In this document: positions 8,217 through 17,281 of the stretch, piece by piece
How positions within the stretch are numbered: the stretch's first letter is position 1
How the letters are laid out: the number at the start of each line of letters is the position of its first letter
NCBI GenBank assembly: GCA_963735495.1
Contig: CAVTLG010000014.1
Span: forward strand, 248,001-312,000
Length of the DNA: 64,000 nt
From: CAVTLG01 sp963735495
GTDB lineage: Bacteria; Chloroflexota; Ktedonobacteria; Ktedonobacterales; Ktedonobacteraceae
Reading direction: 5' to 3'
Program-made: the position numbers and the translations under genes
The notes under the pieces: generated by a model
The model's input: the letters and a program-made list of their open reading frames with translations, nothing else
What the model was told of the DNA's origin: nothing
Database searches by the model: none

Positions 8217-9662
8217 CTACAAGCCAGCGACGATGGTATCGCGTTTGCCGAATGCAGCGGCCCGCAGAGCGATTTGCAGCAGCGCATCGATGTCGGTGCT
8301 GACTAAAGAAGCGGGCCAGGCCAGAAATTCTTCGCTTGCAGCCTGTACGATCTGCAAGGTATGGCCTTGATCTGCGGCTGCATCGGTGAGCGCGGCGACG
8401 AGTCCGATAGCTCCAAAGAGCGCTCGTGCGTCGTGACCAAGTCTCAGATAGCGTTGTGCTGTGTTATGTGCGCCGTGCAGATCCTGTGCTTTGAGCTGTT
8501 CGCTCAGCGTCTCTAGTTGTGCGGTAGCAATAAGCCCACCGCCAATGGTAGTTGAAGGCGTTGCAGATACCTGTGGTCGGGCCGCAGCGGACGCTGCTGA
8601 AATCTCCTTATGCAGCGCATTGACGTAAGCCGCAGAGGTAAACAGGATGGTGAGCACTTCGACATCTTGCACCTGCCGGAAGACCAGGCGGGCAGCCGCC
8701 GCAAAAAGTAGTCCATGCGCAACACGTGCAAATATTGCGCGGTCGCTATCGTCAACCCTTTGTAACACATCGGCTGCGGCCAGGGCAATCACCGAGGCCA
8801 TCGCGCGTGGTGAAGCTTCCTGGTGTATGAGCGTCTCATATACAGCCTGGCAAATATGGGTGGTATCAGCGTCGCTGAGAATAATCTGGCGCAGCGCAAG
8901 AGCATTGGCGTCTTTTGGTGTGGATATGCGCGTACGGATGCTGACCAGGCTATGTGCCGGGTCGCTCGCGTAGCTGCGCACCTCTTGCACCCAGGCTGGT
9001 TCGTCGCTGGTGGGACGCAGTGGCAGATGGGGGGCCAGCCAGTGGATAATATTGGGTGCGGTATCTCCCCATTCGACGGCGTCCAGGACCTGGAAACCAC
9101 GCACTGCGAACTGTAAGGGATGGCCTGCATTCTGGAACGTGGTGGCGATGGATTCGTAGGCGCGTACCTGCATCGTACGATAATCTGCCCCGGTACCGTA
9201 GAGTCCCAGCAAGGCCCGCTCAGCTAGCAAGGCATCATTTTGCTCAACGGCCTGGCGCATGACATCGTTCACGGTCTTCCCGCTATCCAACAACTCGCTG
9301 GGAAAGAAGGGTCGCGGATAGGTTGCCTGAACATTGTTGCCTGCGCGTATGGCCGGAGCAGTCGCGATAAGCGCTTGCGCGAAGAGTGGCAACGCCTGCT
9401 CTTTTGCTGGTTCCTGTGCATCCGGGGCTGCTGGAATAAAATGCAGCAGGCGACTCAACATAGCGGCAGCGGCCAGCGTAATCGTGGGATGTCCATCGGG
9501 GTCGCCGTGCGCCGCGATAAGTCCGATGCGACCTAATAAAACATCCGCAGCTCTTCCCTGTTGTAAAAGGTCGCGCGCCACGGAAATAATCTGCTCATTG
9601 TTGCCGCTCACCACTGCATCAACCAGCGTTGAGAGGTCAACCCTCATTTCTATTGCAGCCAT
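8217..9662 (-). CDS. Unassigned helical-repeat protein with internally duplicated ends (481 aa)
   Basis: I do not recognise a firm family. The protein is almost entirely helical, Ala/Leu-rich and soluble, without signal peptide. The start at 9662 (MAAIEMRVDL) is supported by TAGGAG upstream. Residues ~9-60 (ARDLLQQG...LGRIGLIAAHGDPDGHPT) resemble residues ~400-460 (AQRYLRLGHDARALFGAIGL...), so a ~50-residue unit appears duplicated at the two ends. The middle contains GHPLQFAVRGFQVLDAVEW and FTSAAYVNALHKEI blocks, vaguely reminiscent of helical proteins found beside Rieske domains, but the expected His pairs are absent. It is the last gene of a minus-strand trio with a 257-aa protein and a TPR protein, suggesting a shared signalling or scaffolding role (inference). 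Confidence 0.75.
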   Translation of the reverse strand: MAAIEMRVDLSTLVDAVVSGNNEQIISVARDLLQQGRAADVLLGRIGLIAAHGDPDGHPTITLAAAAMLSRLLHFIPAAPDAQEPAKEQALPLFAQALIATAPAIRAGNNVQATYPRPFFPSELLDSGKTVNDVMRQAVEQNDALLAERALLGLYGTGADYRTMQVRAYESIATTFQNAGHPLQFAVRGFQVLDAVEWGDTAPNIIHWLAPHLPLRPTSDEPAWVQEVRSYASDPAHSLVSIRTRISTPKDANALALRQIILSDADTTHICQAVYETLIHQEASPRAMASVIALAAADVLQRVDDSDRAIFARVAHGLLFAAAARLVFRQVQDVEVLTILFTSAAYVNALHKEISAASAAARPQVSATPSTTIGGGLIATAQLETLSEQLKAQDLHGAHNTAQRYLRLGHDARALFGAIGLVAALTDAAADQGHTLQIVQAASEEFLAWPASLVSTDIDALLQIALRAAAFGKRDTIVAGL

Positions 9663-9728
9663 GTATTGACTCCTACATATGTTTTGTAATCTGCTCGTCT
9701 CTTCCACTGACGAGCGAAAATGAGCCTG

Positions 9729-10502
9729 CTACTCTTGTAATTCACGGATAGCACGCTCTATATTGGGAATATCGGCATATTCTTCATCGAGCAGCTTATA
9801 CGCTCGGCTCAAATAGAGTTCTGCTAACCTGGCGCTACTCTCATCAGCACCGACAGCTGCGGCCACAATCTCGAAGCCACGATACTTTTCGGGCAGGAGG
9901 CGGGCAATGGCATCCATACGTCGTTTAGTATCCTGTAACAGCGTATTGTCCTGACCACCCAGAGCGTAGCGTGCTGTACCTACGAGCTTGCCCATCTCTG
10001 CCAGTTTCTGTCGCTCAGACATAGATTGTAATAATAATGCATCGGCATCCAGGTCATCCAACGGTGTTGTATCAGCGCTTGCCGCTGTCTCATGTGATGT
10101 AAGCTGACCGGCCTGCGCTATATATGTAGCGTAGAGTTGCGCGTATTCCTGGCAGTTGAGAGTAGCCATCTGCATACGCTCAACCTCTTCGCTGGAAACA
10201 GAACCAATGTCACAAAGATCATCATCCCGACGCTCAGCCAACACTTCTAATTGCTCAATACTCATCCCATCTTCTAACATTGGAGGGATGGGCATGCCCG
10301 CAATGTTTGCTGCACCTTGCAGCTCCTCCGAGGGAATTTGCGCGGCGAAGAGAGGGGGGAGATACTTCGCAAGTGACATGGGTATAGGGGGGACAAGACA
10401 GTAGGTACTATAGACAACGCGTGAATTGCGATTGCTGCGTGCGATAAATATGGCATGCCCCTTTGGCGCTTGTGAACTTCCACGTAGAAACTGTATACCC
10501 AT
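9729..10502 (-). CDS. Unassigned 257-aa protein of the TPR cluster
   Basis: Not recognised. The N-terminal ~80 residues form a compact domain: MGIQFLRGSSQAPKGHAIFI, then a strand-rich stretch, then VPPIPMSLAKYLPPLF and a Pro/Gly-rich linker. The remainder is helical and acidic (residues ~85-257), with an ERQKLAEMGKLVGTARYALG segment and a C-terminal helix-turn-helix-like pair rich in Glu and Leu that could be a coiled coil. There is no signal peptide or membrane segment. GGAAGGA precedes the ATG at 10502. It lies between the TPR gene (138 bp upstream) and the 481-aa gene (66 bp downstream) on the same strand, so the three are likely co-expressed. Confidence 0.75.
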   Translation of the reverse strand: MGIQFLRGSSQAPKGHAIFIARSNRNSRVVYSTYCLVPPIPMSLAKYLPPLFAAQIPSEELQGAANIAGMPIPPMLEDGMSIEQLEVLAERRDDDLCDIGSVSSEEVERMQMATLNCQEYAQLYATYIAQAGQLTSHETAASADTTPLDDLDADALLLQSMSERQKLAEMGKLVGTARYALGGQDNTLLQDTKRRMDAIARLLPEKYRGFEIVAAAVGADESSARLAELYLSRAYKLLDEEYADIPNIERAIRELQE

Positions 10503-10640
10503 AACGAAGTGTCCTTCCGATGGTAATGGCTACCGACACGGTACGAGACAGTGTAGCAGCCCGTTGCTGTCATCTTTCAGGTTTTGTCTGTATCAATGTG
10601 CGAATGAATCTCCTATATTGTCTCATGCCAGGCCATAAGA

Positions 10641-12881
10641 TTACAATCCCCCACGTAGTTGTTCTAGCTGCTTTACTAAATTTCTATTGGTCAAAAGCTC
10701 TTCTTCTGTGAGGTCATCCCCGCTGGTCGGAATAGCCTGGATGTATGCGGCGATGTGCTGCTTCAGTGAAGTGCTGCCAGCAATACGAGCAAAGTTTTGC
10801 AGCAAGGTGCGTGCCTGCTCGTTCTGCTGACGGCGAATAGCGGTAATGGCGGTCTCGGCATATTGCTCGGCATATTGACGCAAGAAGGTGCCCCATTGTT
10901 GTGGTGTACGCAGTGTATTCATCACCCGTTCAACCTGGGCCAGCGCTTTCGTTTGTTCATCATACGCGTGCTCCAGGTCGCCGCGTAGTAAGAAGACCGA
11001 ACCACGCGCGAAACGCGTATCTGCTACGCCTAAGGGACGGTGCTGCTGATGGTAGAGTTTCAGTGCCTGTTCGAAATCCGCCAGAGCCTCTGTGAGTTCA
11101 TCTTTCGAGCGCTGAGCCAGTCCACGCGTCAGCAGTGTGTCGGCTTCGTTGAGCAGGTCCCCGCTTTGCTGGAAACGCAGGAGTGCCGCTGCGCAATTAT
11201 CCAGTGCCTCATCCCAATGTTCCTGTCCGCTATGGACCTGCGCAACGCCCAGCACAGCCAGACCATCGCCATCGGTGCTCTCGATGAGTTGGAATTGGCG
11301 TCCTGCCGCCAGAAACGTATTGAGAGCATTTTCCAGATCACCACGTGCGAGCTGTGCCTGGGCCTGCCCTAGTATGGCCTCAGCCACCAGGGCAGGATCT
11401 TGTTTGGCCTCAGCCTGTTGCCTGACGGTGCTGAAAGATTGTTCGGCCTGCGGGAAATCTCCCTGTGTTAAGAGGATCAGCGCTTGTAGCAATGCAGTGA
11501 GCGGAGGCGCGTAGGAGGCAAGTGGATTGTGCTGCGTGGCCGCGAGTGCGTTTGCCAGGTGTGTCTCTGCCTCTTTGATATCGCCATTGAAAATGGCGAT
11601 GCGCGCCAGGGAGACCTCAACCTGTGTCTTATAGGCAGCGCCTGCCGCCTCGTCCAGTTCCTCTAGTTGAGCTAGAGCATCGCTATAGACATTTCTGGCA
11701 ACGCCTAACTGACCTTGCTGGCGTAGCACATTGCCGATGGTGAGCAGCGCGCGGCTTTCAACAGGCGTGTTATGGAGTGTATGAGCTAGCTGACGACCAG
11801 CTTCTAATGTTGGCCTGGCCTGCTCAAGGAAGCCGCGCAGATACTGGATAGTGCCTAGCCCGACGTTTGTCTCGGCCTGTCCCAGGCGAAACGCAGTAGC
11901 TTGATAGGTACGCAAGGCTCTTTCCATGAGAGCGTTGGCGTAAGAGAGCTGACCTCGTCGTATGTTCACCTCGCCCAGGACGCGGTAGGCATGCGCTGTG
12001 CCATGTGCGTTATGCTGGTCTGTATATAACTGCAGCGCGGTTTGTGCTCCTATCAGTGCCTGGTCAATGCTCGCTTGCAGAAAACTGACTTCAGCCAGTC
12101 CCAGATTGGCATCGGCCTGCCCTAACTCGTACTCCATTGAAGCTGCCAGGCTGAGCGCATTCTCGAAGGCGTTGCTGGCCTCTTCAAGGCGTTGCTGGTC
12201 AAGATAAATGTGCCCTAAACCAATCTCGGTATCCACAACGCCATAGTTATCTTTGCTGGCCTGATAGATTTCTAAGGCACTGTGATAAGCCGCTTCGGCT
12301 GCGTCAAACTGGCGTGCGAGGCGTTGAATATCGGCGAGGCTGCGGCTGGCATCAGCCATATTCGTACTGTCCTGGGCCTGCTGAAAATAATCGATAGCCT
12401 CGCGATAGTGGTCGGCTGCGTACTCGGTGTTGCCGCGTTGCAATTCGACGTGCCCAAGTGCGAGCGCGACGTTGCCCTGACCTTGTGCATTGCTTTGTTT
12501 GCGATAGAGTTGTTGCGCATTCTGATAGGCGTCCTGTGCGCGATCCAGGTGTGCGAGCTGGCGTTCGATATGTCCCATCGCCAGTCCGCTGGCGGCCTCT
12601 TGCAGTGGGCGCGCGGCATCCCTGTACAGACGCATGGCACGCTGATAGCTATTCACTGCCTGCTCGAACTGATTGTTCTGACTCTGTATATCGGCAATCA
12701 TTGCGCGGGCATCGCCAGCATGTTTAAAGTCACCAACCAGGCGAAAGCGTACCTCCGCATCGCTGAAAGCCTCACTGGCCTGTTCAAGTTTGTCATTGTT
12801 ATACGCGTCAATCGCGCTTTGAAAGCGGCGCTCGGCCTGTTGCCGATCTTTTTCTTGCTTGTCACTCTCTGATGTCGCCAT
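10641..12881 (-). CDS. Large tetratricopeptide-repeat (TPR) protein, 746 aa
   Basis: A soluble 746-residue protein made of about 16-18 consecutive TPR units of 34-40 residues. The unit pattern is easy to see: A..G.....G....A...Y..AL..., as in ALGHVELQRGNTEYAADHYREAI and LGEVNIRRGQLSYANALMERAL. No catalytic domain, signal peptide or membrane helix is visible. The short C-terminal tail (residues ~680-746) is charged and ends with a Leu-rich helix. TPR arrays are protein-interaction scaffolds; what it binds is unknown. The gene heads a minus-strand trio and lies divergent to a cyclic-nucleotide-binding protein and a kinase-phosphatase gene, which makes a signalling scaffold plausible (inference). 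Confidence 0.88.
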   Translation of the reverse strand: MATSESDKQEKDRQQAERRFQSAIDAYNNDKLEQASEAFSDAEVRFRLVGDFKHAGDARAMIADIQSQNNQFEQAVNSYQRAMRLYRDAARPLQEAASGLAMGHIERQLAHLDRAQDAYQNAQQLYRKQSNAQGQGNVALALGHVELQRGNTEYAADHYREAIDYFQQAQDSTNMADASRSLADIQRLARQFDAAEAAYHSALEIYQASKDNYGVVDTEIGLGHIYLDQQRLEEASNAFENALSLAASMEYELGQADANLGLAEVSFLQASIDQALIGAQTALQLYTDQHNAHGTAHAYRVLGEVNIRRGQLSYANALMERALRTYQATAFRLGQAETNVGLGTIQYLRGFLEQARPTLEAGRQLAHTLHNTPVESRALLTIGNVLRQQGQLGVARNVYSDALAQLEELDEAAGAAYKTQVEVSLARIAIFNGDIKEAETHLANALAATQHNPLASYAPPLTALLQALILLTQGDFPQAEQSFSTVRQQAEAKQDPALVAEAILGQAQAQLARGDLENALNTFLAAGRQFQLIESTDGDGLAVLGVAQVHSGQEHWDEALDNCAAALLRFQQSGDLLNEADTLLTRGLAQRSKDELTEALADFEQALKLYHQQHRPLGVADTRFARGSVFLLRGDLEHAYDEQTKALAQVERVMNTLRTPQQWGTFLRQYAEQYAETAITAIRRQQNEQARTLLQNFARIAGSTSLKQHIAAYIQAIPTSGDDLTEEELLTNRNLVKQLEQLRGGL

Positions 12882-13244
12882 GGGTCATCTATCCCTTAAA
12901 AAAACTCATTGTTTTTGCATAAAGTTGCATGATATTTGTCACTCCTCGTCCATTGTAGTTCTTTGGCCCTAGAAAAGTCAAAAAAACGCATCATCTTCTC
13001 AATGCAGGTCTGCGATGAGCTTGCGTGCTTTGTTGCTACGCTAACAGGGCCATGCTGGTCGTCAAAGGAAAGAATGGCTAAAAACTGGCCACAAGCGACC
13101 GTTCTAGTGCTATAATAGCTGAAAATGCGCTGGCCTCGCGCCGCTGCGGTTGCCGGATTTGCCTCATAGACAAGTAAGAATATGGGGGCCGCTACGGTCT
13201 CACCTGAATGTGGAACCTCTATTTTCGAAAGGTGATCTTCTATC
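12882..13244. other. Divergent intergenic region between the TPR gene and the cNMP-binding gene
   Basis: This 363-bp region separates divergent genes and should hold both promoters. A good -10 hexamer TATAAT lies at 13111-13116 on the plus strand, but the -35 region (near 13088) is poor. No gene is supported in it. Confidence 0.4.
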
Positions 13245-13673
13245 ATGGACGAGAGTATCTTAGCACACGTCGATCTATTTTCAACCCTGGATGCAAAAGA
13301 ACTACCAGTAATCGCAAAAGGCTGCCAGGAACGCTCCTATCCAGCCGGTACCCCGCTCTTTAAGCAAGGTGATACAGGTGTGGGGTTGTATGTGATAGAA
13401 AGCGGTAAAGTACATATTAGCAGAGTCGATAATCCAGATAGGCCAGAAGAAGATCTGGGTATTGTGGGCCCTGGCGATGTTATCGGGGAGATGGCTCTGC
13501 TGGATGATTTTCCACGCTCGGCGACCGCGACCGCTGTAGAGGATGTAACCGCTCTGGTGTTGCCAATATGGGACTTCCGCGCTGTTCTGCGCGATCATCC
13601 TGATATCGCGCTCAATCTACTCGGCGTACTCAGCCGCCGCTTGCGCAAGGCTGAAGCCAGGCAACGCATCTAG
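13245..13673 (+). CDS. Stand-alone cyclic-nucleotide-binding domain protein (CRP/FNR-type effector domain, no HTH)
   Basis: A 142-residue protein consisting of one cyclic-nucleotide-monophosphate-binding beta-roll. The phosphate-binding cassette IGEMALLDDFPRSATATA (residues ~84-101) carries the Glu and Arg expected to hold cyclic nucleotide phosphate and ribose, and G-rich turns (FKQGDTGVGLYVIESGKVHI) match the family. The protein stops after the C-helix, so no DNA-binding domain is present; it cannot be a classical CRP regulator. The start at 13245 is preceded by GAAAGGTGA. It is convergent with the kinase-phosphatase gene and may act through protein contacts (inference). Whether it binds cAMP, cGMP or nothing is not decidable. 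Confidence 0.87.
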   Translation: MDESILAHVDLFSTLDAKELPVIAKGCQERSYPAGTPLFKQGDTGVGLYVIESGKVHISRVDNPDRPEEDLGIVGPGDVIGEMALLDDFPRSATATAVEDVTALVLPIWDFRAVLRDHPDIALNLLGVLSRRLRKAEARQRI

Positions 13674-13689
13674 TTTTCGCGTTTGCCAC

Positions 13690-13801
13690 GCATTTCATCC
13701 CTGGCATGGGCCGACCCTCACTGGACATGCCCTGGAATTTTGAACATGTGGCATAACTGCTCGCATGGCGCGAGAGGAGGCGCGGGTGATGGATGAAATG
13801 C
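13690..13801. repeat. 11-bp inverted repeat downstream of the cNMP-binding gene
   Basis: GCATTTCATCC at 13690-13700 is perfectly complementary to GGATGAAATGC at 13791-13801, enclosing 90 bp. It sits directly before a second, stronger hairpin in the same convergent gap. Confidence 0.55.
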
Positions 13802-13843
13802 AATGCGTCCATTGACAATATTCTATAGTTGAAGCGGTCACTC

Positions 13844-13906
13844 GTCGTAACTCTTCAGGTAGTATGCACACGATCACGCGTGCTCGCTGACCCGAAGAGT
13901 TACGAC
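13844..13906. terminator. Hairpin between convergent genes, likely bidirectional terminator
   Basis: GTCGTAACTCTTC at 13844-13856 pairs perfectly with GAAGAGTTACGAC at 13894-13906 (13 bp). The 37-nt loop itself contains a GCACACGA/CACGCGTGC dyad. It lies between the stop codons of the cNMP-binding gene and the kinase-phosphatase gene. There is no long U-tract, so factor-independent termination is not certain. Confidence 0.55.
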
Positions 13907-13911
13907 TTAGC

Positions 13912-15843
13912 TTAATGGACGCGTGCGACGATGGCGCTACTATTGCCCTCGCCACCAGCCTCATTGGCCGCCTCCACTAATACCTGTGCGAGCATCTGCG
14001 TATCGCCGCCTCGGGCTAACAACTCCTGGATACGCTCATCGCGAAGCATGTGCCACAGCCCATCGGTGCATAGCAGAACAAGATCCCCGACCTCGACGTC
14101 GCACTGGAAAAGATCGACGGTCAGTTGATAGTTCTGTCCCAGGCTGCGGTAGTTCTGATGGCGCTTGGGACTCTGATAGACCTCGTCTGGCTGTAAGATA
14201 TTGGCTTCAACGAGATTAGCCGCCAGCGTATGATCTTTCGTGATGACCTGTAACCCCTTGCTGGCGTTGTAGTGATAGGCCCGGCTATCCCCTACGCTGG
14301 CTACATACAGACGGCGTTTGTAGAGCAGGCTCACCGTCATGGTGCTCGCCATGGCTGTATCATAGTCCGCATTACAATGATAGATGACCTGATTGGCCTG
14401 GCGCACAGCGTCCCTGATCCACCGCTCTATGCTGGACGTGGGTGCGGGCGCTTTGGGGATGACGCGAGTTGTTCCCGGTGTAGATGGCGTTGGGCGTTCA
14501 AGTGTGCGTGACGTCGTGGCTAGCAGGGGGAGCAACACATCGGCGACTGTTTCGACTGCCAGGCGGCTCGCCTCGTGTCCCCCTGTCGATTTCCCTTGGG
14601 GACCGCGTAGACCATCGGCAACCGCTAGCAGACTGAAGGGACGCGGAGGTGGTGCCAGGTTCGTGCAGAGTCCCTGCACAACCAGCAGCATATCTTCATT
14701 TTCTTGTGCCTGGTGTCCGATGTCGTTCATGTAGCCAACCTGACAAACGTCAGTTACCAGCGGAGACGTATCACTCAAGCTATGACCACAATAGCGGCAG
14801 AAGCGGGAACTACTGCGATTTTCCCGACCACAGCTTCCACAGGGATTCTCAGGAATAATTGTGCGCACAATCGCATTGGCATTACTGGTTGCGATCAGAG
14901 TCGTTGCCATAGCATTTGCTTCTGTTGGGGCTGACCAGGGATCTTCTATGGACAGTGCGGCGTTGAGCGCGTCGGCGAATGCTCTGCCCGAACTGTAGCG
15001 CTTCGCTGGATCAATCTCCATGGCGCGCATAACCACCGCATCGACTGCCTCTGGTAGCGCCTGGTTCAGTGCGCTTGGTGCGGGTAATGCAGCCGCGCGA
15101 TTTTTGACGACCGCCTGGAAGGGCAGCAGCCCGGTAAACATCTGATATGCTACTACGCCCATGGCATAGATGTCGCTGGCAGGCTCTGCCGTGCCATGTT
15201 CTTGCTCTGGCGCGATATAGTGTTCTGTACCGAGCGTCCAGCCGCGTTGTGTCAATGGTTTATCTTGTTGTACAGCGCGTGCGATGCCGAAGTCGGTTAC
15301 GACCAGCCGGCCATCATCCTGGTGAATAAGCAGGTTCGAGGGTTTGATATCGCGGTGAATAATCTGCTGGGGATGCTGGTGGATGGTGTCGATGGCGTCT
15401 GCGAGATCGTTCAAGTAGCGTTGTGCTTGTTGCGTTGGCAGTGGATGTTCAGCTTTCAGCAGAGCTTTGAGCGTGCCACCCGTCACCAGTGGCATGGCGA
15501 TATACAGCCACTTATCATCCTGTCCAAAATTCAGCACCGGCACAATATTTTTATGTTGCAACTCATGCGCGTAGCGTGCTTCACGGCGGAAGCGTTCTAC
15601 CGCAGTAGCCATATCCATTGACGTATTTGTCAATGACAAGATCTTCAATGCCACCTGCTTGATTTCAAATGTATCACTGGCGCGATAGACCGAGCCCATG
15701 CCTCCCATACCAATCAATGTTTCAATGCGATAGCGACCAGCTATGACCGCCTCTGGCAGCAGACACAGACAAAACGGATTGGTGCATTGAACAGTTCCGG
15801 CTGGATAATCGGTCTGACAACGAGGATTTGGACAACGTGGCAT
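13912..15843 (-). CDS. Serine/threonine protein kinase fused to a PP2C-type phosphatase, with two zinc ribbons
   Basis: The chosen ATG at 15843 gives 643 residues beginning MPRCPNPRCQ; the upstream in-frame ATG (15882) would precede the zinc ribbon with unrelated residues. Order: a four-Cys ribbon (residues ~4-24); a Hanks-type kinase (~35-300) with GMGGMGSVY, VALKIL, catalytic HRDIKPSNLL, DFGIA and APEQ; a second four-Cys ribbon (CGSCG...CRYCG, ~335-355); and a PP2C domain (~365-643) with NEDM, VADG, GDSRAY, TKDHT and CTDGLW. No membrane helix or PASTA repeat is present, so the protein is cytoplasmic. The last PP2C metal motif, normally DN, reads GGEGN, so one metal-binding Asp is absent. 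Kinase and phosphatase in one chain suggest opposing activities on common targets or self-regulation (inference). Confidence 0.92.
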   Translation of the reverse strand: MPRCPNPRCQTDYPAGTVQCTNPFCLCLLPEAVIAGRYRIETLIGMGGMGSVYRASDTFEIKQVALKILSLTNTSMDMATAVERFRREARYAHELQHKNIVPVLNFGQDDKWLYIAMPLVTGGTLKALLKAEHPLPTQQAQRYLNDLADAIDTIHQHPQQIIHRDIKPSNLLIHQDDGRLVVTDFGIARAVQQDKPLTQRGWTLGTEHYIAPEQEHGTAEPASDIYAMGVVAYQMFTGLLPFQAVVKNRAAALPAPSALNQALPEAVDAVVMRAMEIDPAKRYSSGRAFADALNAALSIEDPWSAPTEANAMATTLIATSNANAIVRTIIPENPCGSCGRENRSSSRFCRYCGHSLSDTSPLVTDVCQVGYMNDIGHQAQENEDMLLVVQGLCTNLAPPPRPFSLLAVADGLRGPQGKSTGGHEASRLAVETVADVLLPLLATTSRTLERPTPSTPGTTRVIPKAPAPTSSIERWIRDAVRQANQVIYHCNADYDTAMASTMTVSLLYKRRLYVASVGDSRAYHYNASKGLQVITKDHTLAANLVEANILQPDEVYQSPKRHQNYRSLGQNYQLTVDLFQCDVEVGDLVLLCTDGLWHMLRDERIQELLARGGDTQMLAQVLVEAANEAGGEGNSSAIVARVH

Positions 15844-15972
15844 TACATTTCTCTTATCTTTAATTTCGAGTAGGAAACGCATATATCCGTGTTCATAAAA
15901 GATACATCCATAGTGTAGAGGAAGAGCGGGTAGCTGTCAATATTTAGACAGCGCGCGCCGATCAGGCGCAGG

Positions 15973-16001
15973 TTGTCCCAATTCATCGCTGGATGTATAA
16001 T
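15973..16001 (+). promoter_or_regulatory. Sigma-A-type promoter for the 340-aa membrane protein gene
   Basis: TTGTCC at 15973-15978 and TATAAT at 15996-16001 are separated by 17 bp. The gene starts 67 bp further on. Spacing and -10 are consensus; the -35 differs at two positions. Confidence 0.65.
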
Positions 16002-16067
16002 CTAAAAAATCGTGGAAGGGTGATTCCTCCTCAGCACTGCTAAGCGCAAGCAAAGGATAAAGATATC

Positions 16068-17090
16068 ATGCTACAGTTACCGTTAGTTTTATTCATCGTC
16101 ATGGCCGAGGTTTCGATTGGGGCCGTGAGCGTGCTCGTTTTTCTCGATTGGCGTAACGAAGTCAAGCGTGGCTTCCTCATCTCATACGCTCTTATCTATC
16201 TGGTTCTCGCGGGCCTGACGTATTTGCTCCAACAGAACTTTTCTTCGCCGGTCCTTCTGAATACATTTCCGCAACTCGATAAAGCCTGGACTGGTCATCT
16301 CGCGTTGCCGCTGCTCCTTTTCTTTGTGTTGCTTATTGCTTATAGTCTTTTCCTCTTGCTTGACAGGCACGCGGGCGTAGGGGAGCTGGCAGAGAAAGAC
16401 AGCATGGTCCCACTTGTCGCGGAGACGCAGGCAGAGACAGAGGAAAACGCCGCGCCTGTGGCGACGACTGAGCAGAAACGTGCTGTCTCCGTGCTGCGCA
16501 TCTTACGTCTCGGCAGCGGCGTGTTGACGGTGATGGCGGGCCTGGTCACGCTCTTTGTCATCGCCATGATTTACCGACCTCTGGGAGCAGGCAATCTGGG
16601 TGGTATTTTTACGGTGGCCAGTTTCTTTGCGGCTGCGTTTGCTCTGGGCGGTGTGATGACCGCCATGTGGCTGGGTCACTGGTACCTGGTGACGCCAGCG
16701 CTCTCCGGTCGACCGTTGCAATTTTCCACCACGCTTGTCCTGCTGGCTGTACTGGCGCAGGTGATCTTTGCCCTGGCCAGCGGACCCGCTACAACGTCTG
16801 CTAACCATCCGACCACGCAAACGACGCTAGCGATTACGGCTGTCACGCCAACGCCGAGCGATGAAGTCAAGCCAGCGGACGCGCCCGTCATTACGCCGCT
16901 CAGCACGAATGCTATTAGCTGGTTGCATATCCTGGTGGGGTTCGCCATGCCGCTAATCTTAGGCGGTTTAGCCTGGAAGCTGATTCGTGATCGTTCATTT
17001 CAATCCGCGACGGGTATGCTCTACCTCGTAGTGGTCTGTGCCCTGGCGGGTGAAATCATGGCGCGCGGCCTGTTTCTTGGTGGCTTATAA
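16068..17090 (+). CDS. Polytopic membrane protein of unknown function (340 aa, about 8 helices)
   Basis: Not assigned to a family. Three hydrophobic segments occupy residues ~1-28, 38-60 and 75-100. A polar acidic cytoplasmic or external loop (~100-140, Glu-rich) follows, then five more helices to the C-terminus. Helix 5 contains MWLGHWYLVTPALSGRPL, a conserved-looking His/Trp block that could bind a cofactor or quinone; this is a guess. A Pro/Thr-rich loop (~245-275) precedes the last two helices. There is no signal peptide beyond the first helix. The gene has its own promoter (15973-16001), is divergent from the kinase-phosphatase gene and is followed by a stem-loop. Confidence 0.8.
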   Translation: MLQLPLVLFIVMAEVSIGAVSVLVFLDWRNEVKRGFLISYALIYLVLAGLTYLLQQNFSSPVLLNTFPQLDKAWTGHLALPLLLFFVLLIAYSLFLLLDRHAGVGELAEKDSMVPLVAETQAETEENAAPVATTEQKRAVSVLRILRLGSGVLTVMAGLVTLFVIAMIYRPLGAGNLGGIFTVASFFAAAFALGGVMTAMWLGHWYLVTPALSGRPLQFSTTLVLLAVLAQVIFALASGPATTSANHPTTQTTLAITAVTPTPSDEVKPADAPVITPLSTNAISWLHILVGFAMPLILGGLAWKLIRDRSFQSATGMLYLVVVCALAGEIMARGLFLGGL

Positions 17091-17104
17091 TTTACGCGCA
17101 AGAG

Positions 17105-17142
17105 GGAGGGAAGTTTCGTGAATACGCCGATCACTTCCCTCC
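17105..17142 (+). terminator. Stem-loop downstream of the 340-aa membrane protein gene
   Basis: GGAGGGAAGT (17105-17114) pairs perfectly with ACTTCCCTCC (17133-17142), giving a 10-bp stem with an 18-nt loop 14 bp after the stop. A U-tract is lacking, so termination strength is doubtful. Confidence 0.5.
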
Positions 17143-17281
17143 TGCATGCTATGAGTGGTCGCATTGTCGCATTGGGTGCGGCATATCTTGAAAAAGGGGA
17201 AGTTTATTCCTTGTACCAAAGGGAGAGAGTACCCAGGGTTGTAGGCCTAAAATGGTAGGATAGGCCAACATGAGGAAACAA

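Noticed and set aside
12896..13246. 116-codon open frame on the minus strand in the gap before the cNMP-binding gene
   Set aside because: Composition is not protein-like, there is no ribosome-binding site, and it covers the expected divergent promoter region.
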